Assembly: GCA_025351645.1 (NCBI GenBank) | Contig: JANXVN010000255.1 | Span: 1-58,118, forward strand | DNA length: 58,118 nucleotides | DNA from: Ferruginibacter sp. | GTDB lineage: Bacteria > Bacteroidota > Bacteroidia > Chitinophagales > Chitinophagaceae | Direction: 5' to 3' | In this document: in pieces, positions 1 through 9,146 of the stretch | How positions within the stretch are numbered: position 1 is the stretch's first letter | Layout: every line of letters begins with the position of its first letter | Made by a program: the position numbers and the translations under genes | The notes under the pieces: generated by a model | What the model saw: the letters and a program-made list of their open reading frames with translations, nothing else | Databases searched by the model: none | What the model was told of the DNA's origin: nothing

Positions 1-131
1 ATAATTTTATAGGGGTAAAACTGCAAAAAATTATCCGCAAAAAATAAGTTAGCATTTATTTCTCCCCAATGCAACCCATTTATATTTTTAGTTGTCAGCC
101 TTATAACCAATCAGCTATAAAATAAATTTTT

Positions 132-1397
132 ATGAGAAAGATCCCGCTTCAATTATTTCTTTTAATTGCGATAAGCATCTTTGCGCATAGTTGTGTAAAA
201 GATAAAGTACAAACCACTTACACTTACCTAAAGCCCGTGTATCAAAGCAAGGAAACTGTTTGGCAAAACATAAAAAGTGCGGCGCCACAATCATTACAAA
301 ACACCGGAAAATTATTTTTATATGGCAAATATATCTTTATAAATGAAGTTAATAAAGGCGTGCATGTTATTGACAATTCTACACCGCAACTACCTAAAAA
401 CATTGCGTTTATCGCCATACCGGGTAATGTAGATATCGCAGTGAAAAACAATACGCTTTATGCAGATTTGTTCGCAGACATGGCAACCATCGATATAACC
501 ATCCCAACTGCCGTTGCGTTAAAAAAGATAAGCAACAATGTTTTTCCTGAAAGGCAATATAGTAACGGATTTTTACCCGACAGTACAAAGTATATAGTCG
601 ATTGGATAAAAGTTGAAACTACTAATAAAAAAGATTTGGAAGCCTATACTTCACCTGGGGGCATTGTATTTTATTCCCCGGCATCAATGTATAATTCTTC
701 TTCTTCAACAGCGGCTGCAATGGTTGGTGTAAGCGGCTCCATGTCTCGCTTTACCATTGTAAATAATTACCTGTACACAGTTGGCAATGCAAGCCTTACA
801 GCGTTCGATATTGCTTCGCCAAATGAACCGGTTAAAAAGCAAGTACAAAACTTAGGGTGGAACATTGAAACCATTTATGCTTTAAAAGATAAATTATTTA
901 TCGGCTCACAAACAGGCATGTTAATTTATACTATTACAAACCCTGCAACCCCAACTTTCGAAGGCAGCTTTGCACATGCCTGCCGTATGGATCCGGTAAT
1001 TGCAGATGATAAGTATGCCTATATAACATTGCGTGCTATGGCCGATGCTTCTTCCTGCTGGGGCACTGTGCAAACCAATGAGCTGGACATTGTAGATATT
1101 GCCAGCCTTACTCAATCTACTCTGGTAAAAACGTATAATATGACGGAGCCAAAAGGGCTTAGTAAAGATGGTAATTATCTTTTTGTATGCGATGGCAAAG
1201 CCGGGCTAAAAATTTATGATGCGGCTAATGTGATGGCGCTTAAAAAATTAAAAGTTATTACCGGCATCAATCCGTTTGATGTTATCTGCCAGGGTGGGCT
1301 TGCTATCGTGGTTGCCAATGAAGGCATCTTTCAATACGATTATACCGACATTAATAATGTAAGGCTGCTAAGTAAAATAGCCATCAAAAAAAATTAA
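132..1397 (+). CDS. LVIVD-repeat surface lipoprotein
   Basis: The N-terminus is a lipoprotein signal peptide: MRKIP, a hydrophobic stretch, then a lipobox-like AHSC with the acylated Cys near residue 21. The remaining ~400 residues contain repeated short beta units (for example VIDNSTPQLPKNI, TAFDIASPNEPVKK, LDIVDIASL, LKIYDAANVMALKK) typical of LVIVD repeats, which are thought to form a beta-propeller on the cell surface. The function of such proteins is not established. The stop lies 4 nt before the next gene, so the two are probably one operon. The start is the first ATG and is followed directly by the signal peptide. I am sure of the lipoprotein and repeat architecture but not of any substrate. 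Confidence 0.8.
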   Translation: MRKIPLQLFLLIAISIFAHSCVKDKVQTTYTYLKPVYQSKETVWQNIKSAAPQSLQNTGKLFLYGKYIFINEVNKGVHVIDNSTPQLPKNIAFIAIPGNVDIAVKNNTLYADLFADMATIDITIPTAVALKKISNNVFPERQYSNGFLPDSTKYIVDWIKVETTNKKDLEAYTSPGGIVFYSPASMYNSSSSTAAAMVGVSGSMSRFTIVNNYLYTVGNASLTAFDIASPNEPVKKQVQNLGWNIETIYALKDKLFIGSQTGMLIYTITNPATPTFEGSFAHACRMDPVIADDKYAYITLRAMADASSCWGTVQTNELDIVDIASLTQSTLVKTYNMTEPKGLSKDGNYLFVCDGKAGLKIYDAANVMALKKLKVITGINPFDVICQGGLAIVVANEGIFQYDYTDINNVRLLSKIAIKKN

Positions 1398-1401
1398 TTA
1401 A

Positions 1402-1983
1402 ATGAAAAGATATTTACTGTTGATATTGGTATATGCTTGTACAATAACTTTTGTGCAGGCACAGGATAAAATATCAAAAAACAATACCCCGCAAAATAAA
1501 TTCCATTCGTTCAATACCGTGCAAATACTGAACGGAAGTTCAACCACATCGCTTGCCATCAACACGGTAAATGGTTTTCAGTTTGGCAAATTGTTTACAG
1601 GCATCGGTACCGGCTTCGATTACTATTACCACACATCCGTACCCTTATTTTTAGAAGCGAGGTTTAATTTAATCGATTGTAAAAACAAGCTGCAACTCTT
1701 TGCCAATGGCGGGCTTAGCTTTTCTTTTTCTACACAAAATAAAAAATTTGAGTATAATGCCGGGCCTTATAAAACAGGCAGCACGTATGGTGGCGGGCTC
1801 GATTATTTAATTACATCCGGTAACCAAGCGTTTATACTGGGCGTGGCTTTTAGCAATAAGCAAGTTATACAAATGGTAAATAATTATTTGTGGAACTCAC
1901 TATTAAACAAGTGGGAAAATATACCCACAAAGGATATCTATTCCCTTAACCGCATCGCCATCAGGCTTGGCTGGATGTTTTGA
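1402..1983 (+). CDS. Small secreted/outer-membrane beta-barrel-like protein
   Basis: This 193-residue protein begins with a cleavable signal peptide (MKRYLLLILVYACTITFVQAQ, cleavage likely after AQA). The mature part has alternating aromatic/glycine strands and ends in an aromatic residue (IRLGWMF), as outer-membrane beta-barrel proteins do. I do not recognise a named family. It starts 4 nt after the LVIVD lipoprotein gene, so it is probably translationally coupled and may be the membrane partner of that lipoprotein. Its stop abuts the end of the convergent queG gene. Confidence 0.7.
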   Translation: MKRYLLLILVYACTITFVQAQDKISKNNTPQNKFHSFNTVQILNGSSTTSLAINTVNGFQFGKLFTGIGTGFDYYYHTSVPLFLEARFNLIDCKNKLQLFANGGLSFSFSTQNKKFEYNAGPYKTGSTYGGGLDYLITSGNQAFILGVAFSNKQVIQMVNNYLWNSLLNKWENIPTKDIYSLNRIAIRLGWMF

Positions 1984-2913
1984 TTATTGGGCTGTAAAAT
2001 GCAGGTTCCTTTTTATGCCTGCAAACTTGCTGCGCTTCAATGGAGAATTTTTAAAGATGAGCTTAAAACTTTCTTCCGTCAAGTCTTCCCAATCGCTGGT
2101 AGTAAAATTTAGGATGGCTGGCAGAGGACTGAAATTTATCTCTGATGTTGGTTTGCTAAACCGGTTCCAGGGGCATACTTCCTGGCATACATCACAGCCA
2201 AACATCCAGTTATCAAACTTGCCTTTCATGGCCTCGGGTATCAGCGCATCTTTCAATTCAATGGTAAAATAACTGATGCACTTGCTGCCATCAACAACTT
2301 TATCGGGTAGTATCGCATCGGTTGGGCAGCTATCAATACATTGGGTACAGGTGCCGCAGTAATCTTTAACGTATCCATCATCCAATTGCAGTTCCAGGTC
2401 AACTATCAGCGTAGCTATAAAAAAATAACTTCCGCTTTGTTTGTTGATGAGGTTGCCATTTTTGCCTATCCAGCCTAAGCCTGTTTTTTGTGCCCAGCTA
2501 CGTTCCATTACGGGTGCGCTATCTACAAAGCCACGCCCGTTTATTTCGCCGATGGTAGCTTTTATTTCGTGCAGCATTTCATTTAATTTTGTCCGTATCA
2601 CATCATGGTAATCGTTGCCAAAAGCATAGCGTGCAATTTTTGGTGCTGCTTCGTTTTGCTGCTGCGCAGGATAATAATTAAGTAGTAATGTTATAACAGA
2701 TTTTGCTCCCGGCACCAGTTTAGTTGGGTCAATCCGCAGGTCGAAATTATTCTCCATGTACTGCATCTTGCCGTGCATACCCTTGTTGAGCCAGCTTTCC
2801 AGCCGCCTCGCATCTTCAGAGAGTAATTGCGCTTTAGCAATGCCGCAATAATTAAAGCCAAGCTTTGCCGCAAGCAATTTTATAAATTGTGTATTTTTTT
2901 CTATTCCGTTCAT
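1984..2913 (-). CDS. queG: Epoxyqueuosine reductase QueG
   Basis: QueG catalyses the last step of queuosine synthesis, reducing epoxyqueuosine to queuosine in the wobble position of GUN tRNAs; it uses cobalamin and two [4Fe-4S] clusters. The sequence shows the ferredoxin-like cysteines C186, C189, C192, C196 ([11 protein letters not shown]), C212 and C240, C243, C247 ([11 protein letters not shown]), plus the conserved [10 protein letters not shown] segment with the catalytic Asp at 131. Its 309 residues are normal for bacterial QueG without the HEAT-repeat extension. It is convergent with the preceding gene and lies 23 nt downstream of the serine hydrolase gene on the same strand. Confidence 0.95.
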   Translation of the reverse strand: MNGIEKNTQFIKLLAAKLGFNYCGIAKAQLLSEDARRLESWLNKGMHGKMQYMENNFDLRIDPTKLVPGAKSVITLLLNYYPAQQQNEAAPKIARYAFGNDYHDVIRTKLNEMLHEIKATIGEINGRGFVDSAPVMERSWAQKTGLGWIGKNGNLINKQSGSYFFIATLIVDLELQLDDGYVKDYCGTCTQCIDSCPTDAILPDKVVDGSKCISYFTIELKDALIPEAMKGKFDNWMFGCDVCQEVCPWNRFSKPTSEINFSPLPAILNFTTSDWEDLTEESFKLIFKNSPLKRSKFAGIKRNLHFTAQ

Positions 2914-2935
2914 TATAGGTGGCCATACTATTTGC

Positions 2936-3982
2936 TTAATTGCAAGTAGTTGTTATTTGCTCATCAATGGCTTTTTTTATTTGGATATAGAGGTCTCTCT
3001 TTTCATCTCCCAATAAGTTTTTTGTAAAAATGATGCAGGCATAGCCCCTGCATTTATCAACGTAGGGCCAGGTGCCAAATAAGCCAGGGCAGCTAACTAC
3101 GGTACTGTTTCCGCTGGCGTCTGTTTCTTGTATCCATTGCCCCAAACCATAATCGAAGCCTTCAGCAATTTTTGGTGTATATTTTATAGGGATGTTCTTG
3201 TTTTGGATGGTGCCCATTTCTGCAACTGCTTTTTCGCTCAGTACCCGTTTGCCCATAAACATCCCCTTATCTAAAATCATCGTTAAAAAGTTCATGTAAT
3301 CTGCCGCTGATGAAAGCGCTCCGCCCGCAGGGTCTACTAAATCTGCATCGCCGCTAAATGTTGTATGGCGCATCATCAACGGGGTTAAAATCCTTGTTTT
3401 AATAAGCGTTTCAAAACTTTTTTTAGCAACAATTTCTACTACTCTTGCGGCAATATCCGGTCCAATATTGCCGTAAAAAAATACCTTTCCTGCATTAGCC
3501 GCAATCTCTTTTTTTGCAAAAGAATTTACTTCTTCTTCCAGCGATTCAAACTTTTTGTGTTCTAATATTTTCCCAATGCCTTTTGAATCTGCAATGCCTG
3601 TTTCGTGCGCCAGGCATTGGCGTAAAGTTATATAACCCTTACTGTAGGTTTCAAATATTGGGATGTAGGTACTTACTTTTTCATCCAGGCTCAATTTGCC
3701 TTCATCTACAAAAGTCATTACCAAAGCAGCCGTAAGCCACTTGCTGCAGCTTGCCACAGGTGCCTGGCTCTTTACTGTAAATTCTCCCAATTCTTTCTGG
3801 TACACAATCTTTCCATCTTTATAAACCATCGCAGCCACACGGTTGCCTAAAGCCTTTTGGTTAGTGGTAAGCAATTTATCTACCCTACCAAAATCGTATT
3901 GGCTTTTACTAACCAGACAGGTTAGCAGTAAACTCAATACCAGCGTGCATTTTAGGCAGTCCAGCTTAGTCTTGTATGACAT
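2936..3982 (-). CDS. Serine hydrolase, beta-lactamase/PBP-like family
   Basis: The gene encodes a 348-residue exported protein with an N-terminal hydrophobic segment ([15 protein letters not shown]). The class C beta-lactamase/esterase fold is indicated by the SxxK motif SCSK with the nucleophilic Ser near residue 78, a YGN motif ([16 protein letters not shown]) in the position of YxN, and DxxxSTYIP and [10 protein letters not shown] segments typical of the family. Members include D-aminopeptidases, esterases and PBP4-like proteins, so the substrate cannot be named; resistance activity should not be assumed. It is transcribed divergently from clpB across about 180 bp and may be cotranscribed with queG. 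Confidence 0.8.
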   Translation of the reverse strand: MSYKTKLDCLKCTLVLSLLLTCLVSKSQYDFGRVDKLLTTNQKALGNRVAAMVYKDGKIVYQKELGEFTVKSQAPVASCSKWLTAALVMTFVDEGKLSLDEKVSTYIPIFETYSKGYITLRQCLAHETGIADSKGIGKILEHKKFESLEEEVNSFAKKEIAANAGKVFFYGNIGPDIAARVVEIVAKKSFETLIKTRILTPLMMRHTTFSGDADLVDPAGGALSSAADYMNFLTMILDKGMFMGKRVLSEKAVAEMGTIQNKNIPIKYTPKIAEGFDYGLGQWIQETDASGNSTVVSCPGLFGTWPYVDKCRGYACIIFTKNLLGDEKRDLYIQIKKAIDEQITTTCN

Positions 3983-4165
3983 AATTTCCTTTAATTTTTT
4001 TTGGATAAAAATTTGACATTAGTATTAAAGTTATTTCATTTTTTGTTAAGCATACGTTTATAATCACGGCACTAAAGTTGCCGCTTCATGTTAAAATTTA
4101 TTTGCCGTTGTGCAGATAATAAAAATGAAAAGCATACTATCTTTTAACTAAAATTTTTATACAAT

Positions 4166-6802
4166 ATGAACCTAAATAATTTCACCATCAAAGCACAGGA
4201 AGCCATTGCGCAATCGCAGCAACAGGCTTTCAACAATAAAAACCCCAATATTGAAACCGAGCATTTACTAAAGGCTTTGTTAAGCGAAGACGATTCGCCG
4301 ATTGAATTTTTATTGAAGAAAAATAATGTGAACGTAGCCTTTGTTGAAACCAAGGTTGATGAAAGCATTAATAAATTACCCAAAGTGCAAAGCGCCGACC
4401 CTGCCCAAAATGTAAGCAGGGATATGAACAGCGTTATACTACGGGCTACCAGCGCACTTAAAACTTTTGGCGATGAATTTGTAAGCGTAGAATATTTACT
4501 GCTAGCCATCCTGCAAGGGAATGATAATAGTGCTAAATTATTGAAAGATGCCGGGCTTACAGATAAGGGATTGATTGCTGCTATCAAAGACCTCCGCAAA
4601 GGCACCACCATATCTTCCCAAACAGATGAAGCACAGTTTAATGCCTTAAACAAATACGCTAAAAATTTAAATGAAATGGCAAGGGCCGGCAAGCTTGACC
4701 CGGTTATTGGCAGGGATCAGGAAATTCGCCGCACCTTACACATCTTATCAAGAAGAAGCAAGAACAACCCTATTTTAGTAGGCGAGCCCGGCGTTGGTAA
4801 AACGGCTATAGCAGAAGGTTTGGCTATGAGGATAGTAAATGGCGATGTACCGGAAAACTTAAAATCTAAAATTATATATGCTCTGGATATGGGCCAGCTT
4901 ATTGCGGGTGCCAAATACAAAGGTGAGTTTGAAGAAAGGCTAAAATCAGTGGTTAAAGAAGTAGCCGATAGTGATGGCGATATCATTTTGTTTATAGATG
5001 AGATACATACTTTAGTTGGTGCCGGCGGCGGCGATGGTGCCATGGATGCAGCTAATATTTTAAAGCCTGCTTTGGCAAGAGGCGAGTTAAGGGCTGTAGG
5101 TGCAACAACCTTAAGCGAGTACCAAAAATTCTTTGAAAAAGATAAGGCATTAGAACGCCGTTTTCAAAAAGTGCTGATTGATGAACCGAATGTGGAAGAT
5201 GCCATCTCTATCTTAAGAGGCCTGAAGGATAGGTACGAAAGCTACCATCATGTATTGATAAAAGATGAAGCAATCATAGCAGCGGTGGAATTATCCCACC
5301 GATATATTACTGACCGTTTTTTACCAGACAAGGCAATTGATTTAATAGATGAAAGTGCCGCCAAGCTTAGGTTAGAGATGAATTCTATGCCCGAGGAACT
5401 GGATAAGCTAGAACGCCAGATACGCCAACTGGAAATTGAAAGGGAAGCCATCAAAAGAGAAAATGATACAGTAAAATTAAAAGAATTAAATACAGAAATT
5501 GGCAACCTTGCAGTAGAACGTGATACGTACAAAGCTAAATGGCAGCAGGAAAAAGAAGTGGTTGAAAAAGTGCAATCTGCCAAAAGCGAAATTGATAATT
5601 TAAAAGCGGCCGCAGAAAGAGCAGAGCGTGAAGGCGACTATGGCCGTGTTGCAGAAATACGTTACGGTAAAGTACAGGAACAGGAAAAGATAATAGAAGA
5701 GCAAACAAAACTGCTGGATGACATAAGCGAAAAACGCATGTTGAAAGAAGAAGTTGATGCGGAAGATATTGCGGAAAGCGTTGCCAAAGCCACTGGCATT
5801 CCAATAATGAAAATGCTGCAAAGCGAAAAGGAAAAATTGCTGAACCTGGAAGAAGAACTACATAAAAGGGTAGTGGGGCAAGATGAAGCAATTGAAGCCG
5901 TAAGCGATGCCATACGCAGGAGTAGGGCTGGCCTGCAGGACCCTAAAAAACCAATTGGCTCTTTTATATTTTTAGGTACCACCGGCGTTGGTAAAACCGA
6001 GCTGGCCAAAGCATTGGCAGATTATCTGTTTGATGACGATGGCATGATGACCAGGATAGACATGAGCGAATACCAGGAAAAACATACCGTGAGCCGCTTA
6101 ATTGGCGCACCTCCGGGATACATTGGGTACGATGAAGGCGGCCAATTAACAGAAGCTGTCAGGCGCAAACCATACAGCGTGGTATTGTTGGATGAAATTG
6201 AAAAAGCGCATCCTGATGTGTATAACGTTTTATTACAGGTTTTGGATGATGGCCGTTTGACCGATAATAAAGGCCGTGTGGTAAATTTTAAAAATACCAT
6301 TATCATCATGACAAGTAATATGGGCAGCCATATTATTCAGGACAACTTTGAAAAAGTAAACGAAAGTAATAAGGAAGCAGTGGTAGAAAGCACCAAAGCA
6401 GAAGTGATGAATTTATTGCGCCAAACCATCCGTCCGGAGTTTTTGAATAGGATTGATGAAGTAATCATGTTTCAGCCGTTGATGAAAAAAGAAATCAAAG
6501 GAATTATCCGTATACAATTGGATGGATTGAAAAAATTGGTAGCGCAAACCGGCATACAATTAGAATTTAGCGACTACGCCCTCGATTTCCTTGCCGAAAA
6601 TGGTTACGATGTACAATTGGGTGCCAGGCCGCTAAAAAGGCTTATCCAAAAAGAAATCATCAATCAGTTGAGCAAAAGGATACTTGCTGGCGACATCGAT
6701 AAAACAAAACCAGTTTTGGTAGATGTTTTTGATGGAGTGGTAGTTTTCAGGAACGAACAAGCCGTAGATAAAAATAAAGAGATTATAGTTAAAACAGCGT
6801 AG
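4166..6802 (+). CDS. clpB: ClpB/Hsp104 disaggregase
   Basis: ClpB is a hexameric AAA+ chaperone that pulls polypeptides out of aggregates together with DnaK. The 878-residue protein shows the full domain order: N domain (1-145), first AAA+ with Walker A GEPGVGKT at 206-213 and Walker B ILFIDE at 274-279, the coiled-coil middle domain (about 400-525), and second AAA+ with Walker A GTTGVGKT at 604-611 and the GARPLKR sensor near the end. There is no ClpP-binding IGF loop that I can see, which fits ClpB rather than ClpA. The start MNLNNFTIKAQEA is the family start. It stands alone, divergent from the serine hydrolase gene. Confidence 0.98.
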   Translation: MNLNNFTIKAQEAIAQSQQQAFNNKNPNIETEHLLKALLSEDDSPIEFLLKKNNVNVAFVETKVDESINKLPKVQSADPAQNVSRDMNSVILRATSALKTFGDEFVSVEYLLLAILQGNDNSAKLLKDAGLTDKGLIAAIKDLRKGTTISSQTDEAQFNALNKYAKNLNEMARAGKLDPVIGRDQEIRRTLHILSRRSKNNPILVGEPGVGKTAIAEGLAMRIVNGDVPENLKSKIIYALDMGQLIAGAKYKGEFEERLKSVVKEVADSDGDIILFIDEIHTLVGAGGGDGAMDAANILKPALARGELRAVGATTLSEYQKFFEKDKALERRFQKVLIDEPNVEDAISILRGLKDRYESYHHVLIKDEAIIAAVELSHRYITDRFLPDKAIDLIDESAAKLRLEMNSMPEELDKLERQIRQLEIEREAIKRENDTVKLKELNTEIGNLAVERDTYKAKWQQEKEVVEKVQSAKSEIDNLKAAAERAEREGDYGRVAEIRYGKVQEQEKIIEEQTKLLDDISEKRMLKEEVDAEDIAESVAKATGIPIMKMLQSEKEKLLNLEEELHKRVVGQDEAIEAVSDAIRRSRAGLQDPKKPIGSFIFLGTTGVGKTELAKALADYLFDDDGMMTRIDMSEYQEKHTVSRLIGAPPGYIGYDEGGQLTEAVRRKPYSVVLLDEIEKAHPDVYNVLLQVLDDGRLTDNKGRVVNFKNTIIIMTSNMGSHIIQDNFEKVNESNKEAVVESTKAEVMNLLRQTIRPEFLNRIDEVIMFQPLMKKEIKGIIRIQLDGLKKLVAQTGIQLEFSDYALDFLAENGYDVQLGARPLKRLIQKEIINQLSKRILAGDIDKTKPVLVDVFDGVVVFRNEQAVDKNKEIIVKTA

Positions 6803-7053
6803 GGGTATTTAAATTCTTTAATTAACATTTTATTAAATAACTGGTTATCAATATGTTAGTAATTTGTTAGTGGATATTTTGATAAAGAGTATTGGTAAAA
6901 AGGCAAAAAATATTACCTTCAATTACTTCCCAATCCTTATGACATGCGTTTATAATACTAAAAATTACAACAATTGTCCCCCGGACTGGTTATTATAACA
7001 AGCTATAGTCAATTATAAATTTGGGATTATGGCATAAAAAATAAATAAATATT

Positions 7054-7629
7054 ATGGCATTTAAAAAAGAGGTGGTAGAAATTATTGAACCAAGAGATGT
7101 ATTTGTGGGAGATATCAATGCACCGGTAACATTAGAAGAATTTGGCGAATATGAAAGTGAAGTATGCGCAAAAGCAAATGAAGTAGTAAAGCAAATATTG
7201 GAAGAATATGAAGGAAGGGTACGTTTCAATTTTCGCCATTTTCCTATGACGAATATTCACCAGCGCAGCCTTAAAGCAGGCGAAGCGGCGGTTGCAACCG
7301 CACAGGATGGCAAGTTTTGGGAAATGCACAATATACTTTTTGCTAACCGCCGTAACCTAGGCACAACCAGTTTAAAACTGCACAGCAGGGAAGCAGGCGT
7401 ACAAAACAAACGCTTTTTAGATGAACTGGTAAATGCAACTTACGGCTGGCAGGTACAAGGCGATATGAGGGAAGGTATTAACCGCGGTGTAAAGGATGTA
7501 CCAACATTTTTTGTAAACGGCGAACGTTTCACCGGCAAAGTAACCTACGATGAATTAAGCAAAGCGGTAGACGCAGCCCTAAAGAAAGTAGTGGTAAAGA
7601 AAAAAGCACCTGCAAAAGTGAAAGCATAA
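7054..7629 (+). CDS. DsbA-family thioredoxin-fold protein with a single active-site Cys
   Basis: The protein has a DsbA/thioredoxin-4 fold: an opening strand (APVTLEEFGEY), an inserted helical domain, the cis-proline motif DVPTFFVNG (P150) and a C-terminal helix. The position that normally reads CPYC reads SEVC here (residues 35-38), so only the second cysteine (C38) remains. No signal peptide is present; the protein starts MAFKKEVVEI and ends with a Lys-rich tail (KKVVVKKKAPAKVKA), so it is probably cytoplasmic. A monothiol active site suggests a role other than dithiol oxidation, perhaps glutathione- or bacillithiol-type exchange or a chaperone-like function. A terminator follows directly. 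Confidence 0.8.
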   Translation: MAFKKEVVEIIEPRDVFVGDINAPVTLEEFGEYESEVCAKANEVVKQILEEYEGRVRFNFRHFPMTNIHQRSLKAGEAAVATAQDGKFWEMHNILFANRRNLGTTSLKLHSREAGVQNKRFLDELVNATYGWQVQGDMREGINRGVKDVPTFFVNGERFTGKVTYDELSKAVDAALKKVVVKKKAPAKVKA

Positions 7630-7640
7630 ATAATAAATAA

Positions 7641-7667
7641 AGCCCTGGTAATTATCGGGGTTTTTTT
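7641..7667 (+). terminator. Rho-independent terminator after the DsbA-like gene
   Basis: A 7-bp stem with two G-T pairs (AGCCCTG / CGGGGTT) around an 8-nt loop is followed by seven T, 11 nt after the stop codon. Confidence 0.7.
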
Positions 7668-7682
7668 ATGTCCCTAAGTTAA

Positions 7683-7714
7683 GTGCCACAAGTAAATTTT
7701 TACTTGGGCGGCAC
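7683..7714. repeat. Composite hairpin: two nested perfect stems
   Basis: An outer stem GTGCC/GGCAC (7683-7687/7710-7714) encloses an inner 7-bp stem AAGTAAA/TTTACTT (7690-7696/7699-7705). It opens the 430-bp non-coding block between the DsbA-like gene and the amidoligase cluster. No T run follows. Confidence 0.6.
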
Positions 7715-7717
7715 CTA

Positions 7718-7785
7718 GAGGGCCGGACTATCCGCAGTACTCCACAGCGCTTTACGGGGTATTTCCTCCTATCCCCGTCCGAACT
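7718..7785 (-). repeat. Palindromic intergenic repeat of the GGGATAG...GCGGATAG type
   Basis: Read on the minus strand, this segment runs GGGATAGGAGGAAATACC, then a GC-rich hairpin, then ACTGCGGATAGTCCGG. This is the same plan as the element at 42551-42632 (GGGATAGCAGCGGAAATCC, hairpin, GATTGCAGCGGATAGCCCG). Segments of this design recur between genes in many Bacteroidota genomes, from memory. I take it as a diverged copy of that family; its role is unknown. Confidence 0.55.
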
Positions 7786-7882
7786 GGTTCATCCGGGCGG
7801 GCCTTGCGCTTCGGGCCGAAGTGTATTCGTTTTTTAAAAGTAAGCTTGGCAGATAGTTTAAGACAGCGCCTGCAAATTTGCC

Positions 7883-7916
7883 GTAACCGGTCATACGAGG
7901 GCGTCAGACCGGTTAC
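7883..7916. repeat. Perfect 10-bp hairpin, partner 1 of a possible kissing pair
   Basis: The arms GTAACCGGTC (7883-7892) and GACCGGTTAC (7907-7916) are perfectly complementary around a 14-nt loop. The loop contains ACGAGGGC (7895-7902), the exact complement of GCCCTCGT in the loop of the hairpin at 8028-8073. Confidence 0.7.
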
Positions 7917-8027
7917 TAGGACCTGCTTCTTACGGGGTAGTTAAACTATTTAAGGGAGCAATTGCCCTCACGGTGCCCAACAATTATTTACTTCACCAGC
8001 TAGCTGTTCGCACGTTAGAAAAATCCA

Positions 8028-8073
8028 GCCCTTAATACCAGTCTGAAGCCCTCGTCTGACTGGTATTAAGGGC
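8028..8073. repeat. Perfect 16-bp hairpin, partner 2 of a possible kissing pair
   Basis: The arms at 8028-8043 and 8058-8073 (GCCCTTAATACCAGTC and its complement) pair without mismatch around the 14-nt loop TGAAGCCCTCGTCT. The hairpin reads as a diverged inverted copy of the one at 7883-7916: 12 of 14 loop positions match after reverse-complementing. It sits 23 nt past the stop of the minus-strand gene ending at 8096, so it might also end that transcript. Confidence 0.75.
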
Positions 8074-8095
8074 GGCAAGTTTTAAGAAACCAACC

Positions 8096-9088
8096 CTACT
8101 TTATCTTCTTTACCCCAACCACCAAATGCTCCAAATTCTGCTCCTCAAAATAAGCCTTACAAACTGCCGAAGCATCTGCCAATAATTGTTCAACTTTTGG
8201 TTGCTTAGCCCCGGTTAGCTGGTAAGTTTTTTCATAAGCTGCTGCATCATCCAGGTTTGATGTTTGCTGCAGCGCTTCTTTAACCGCCACCGCATGCAGG
8301 CCTTTATCTTTTATTTTTCCTAGTTCGGCAATCATCCAGCTAAGGGCATAAAAATAATTTTGTTGCAGCAGTAAAAAATAATTGCTATCGCCAGCATCCG
8401 GTATTTTATTAAAAGCAGAAGCAGTTATTTCTTTGGTAAGGTATTTTGCAAGCTCTTCCGGCACATCCTTATTCACGCTTAGTTGTATGCTTCCACGCAA
8501 AGCCTGTGGGTAAATACTTAGCCAGCGCAGCTTTCGCCTAAGCTCGTGTACGTCACTTTCAATATCTTTAAAATTGCAGTTTTGGGCATATACAAATTCA
8601 GTAATCTCATAAATGGCGTTGCCGTAAAACTCGTTTATGGCATTTACTTCTTTTTCTTCTTTCAGCCAATCTGCGCCAGCTAATTTTTTTTGTATTTTTT
8701 GTATCCTGTTATTAGTGGTGGCAAGCCATTCTTTCTCTGCTAAAATTTCATTCAGGCTTTGGATTTTCTCTCTCGTCTGTGCCTGCAGGTAAGTAATTAT
8801 TGTAGCCGGGCTATTTTTATTAGCACTTAAATCTTTACTTATATTGTCGTAATAATCAATAGCGCCAATACTGTCTTCCAGCAACTTAAAATGCACTTTA
8901 AGTTTAGTAAATCTTTTTTTATTATGGATGCAGGCATACATTTTTGCCAACCCTTCCAGCATAAACATGGGCGTACGCAAATCATTTTTGTATAGCCAAA
9001 GCGCAGGGTTTTTTTGCGTGGCTGCTTTGGTTAAAAGCACCTGTATTTTGGTAAGGTAATAATTAAATCTTGCCGGGCCTTTTGTCAT
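8096..9088 (-). CDS. Helical protein of the amidoligase cluster, weakly CHAD-like
   Basis: This 330-residue, charged, almost entirely alpha-helical protein has no signal peptide. Two segments recall the two halves of a CHAD domain: LYKNDLRTPMFMLEGLAKMY followed by LEDSIGAIDYYD in the N-terminal part, and VHELRRKLRWLSIYPQAL near residue 180. CHAD domains bind polyphosphate or other anions, but the match is by eye and weak. It is the last gene of the minus-strand run that also encodes an ATP-grasp protein and a class I amidotransferase, 58 nt downstream of the former, which suggests a role in the same pathway. Otherwise I do not recognise it. Confidence 0.65.
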   Translation of the reverse strand: MTKGPARFNYYLTKIQVLLTKAATQKNPALWLYKNDLRTPMFMLEGLAKMYACIHNKKRFTKLKVHFKLLEDSIGAIDYYDNISKDLSANKNSPATIITYLQAQTREKIQSLNEILAEKEWLATTNNRIQKIQKKLAGADWLKEEKEVNAINEFYGNAIYEITEFVYAQNCNFKDIESDVHELRRKLRWLSIYPQALRGSIQLSVNKDVPEELAKYLTKEITASAFNKIPDAGDSNYFLLLQQNYFYALSWMIAELGKIKDKGLHAVAVKEALQQTSNLDDAAAYEKTYQLTGAKQPKVEQLLADASAVCKAYFEEQNLEHLVVGVKKIK

Positions 9089-9146
9089 TGCTTTAATTAT
9101 TGATTAGAAAAATATTTTCATTAATTATACGTGGCTGGTACTAAGG

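Noticed and set aside
3514..3735. Plus-strand frame inside the serine hydrolase gene
   Set aside because: A shadow of the real minus-strand gene without family features; the same holds for the other antisense frames in clpB, glpK, leuC and similar genes.
7676..8095. RNase P RNA, tmRNA or 5S rRNA in the structured block
   Set aside because: Neither strand shows the GAGGAAAGTCC core of RNase P, the tmRNA ends, or a consistent 5S fold; a CCGAAC-like string is isolated.
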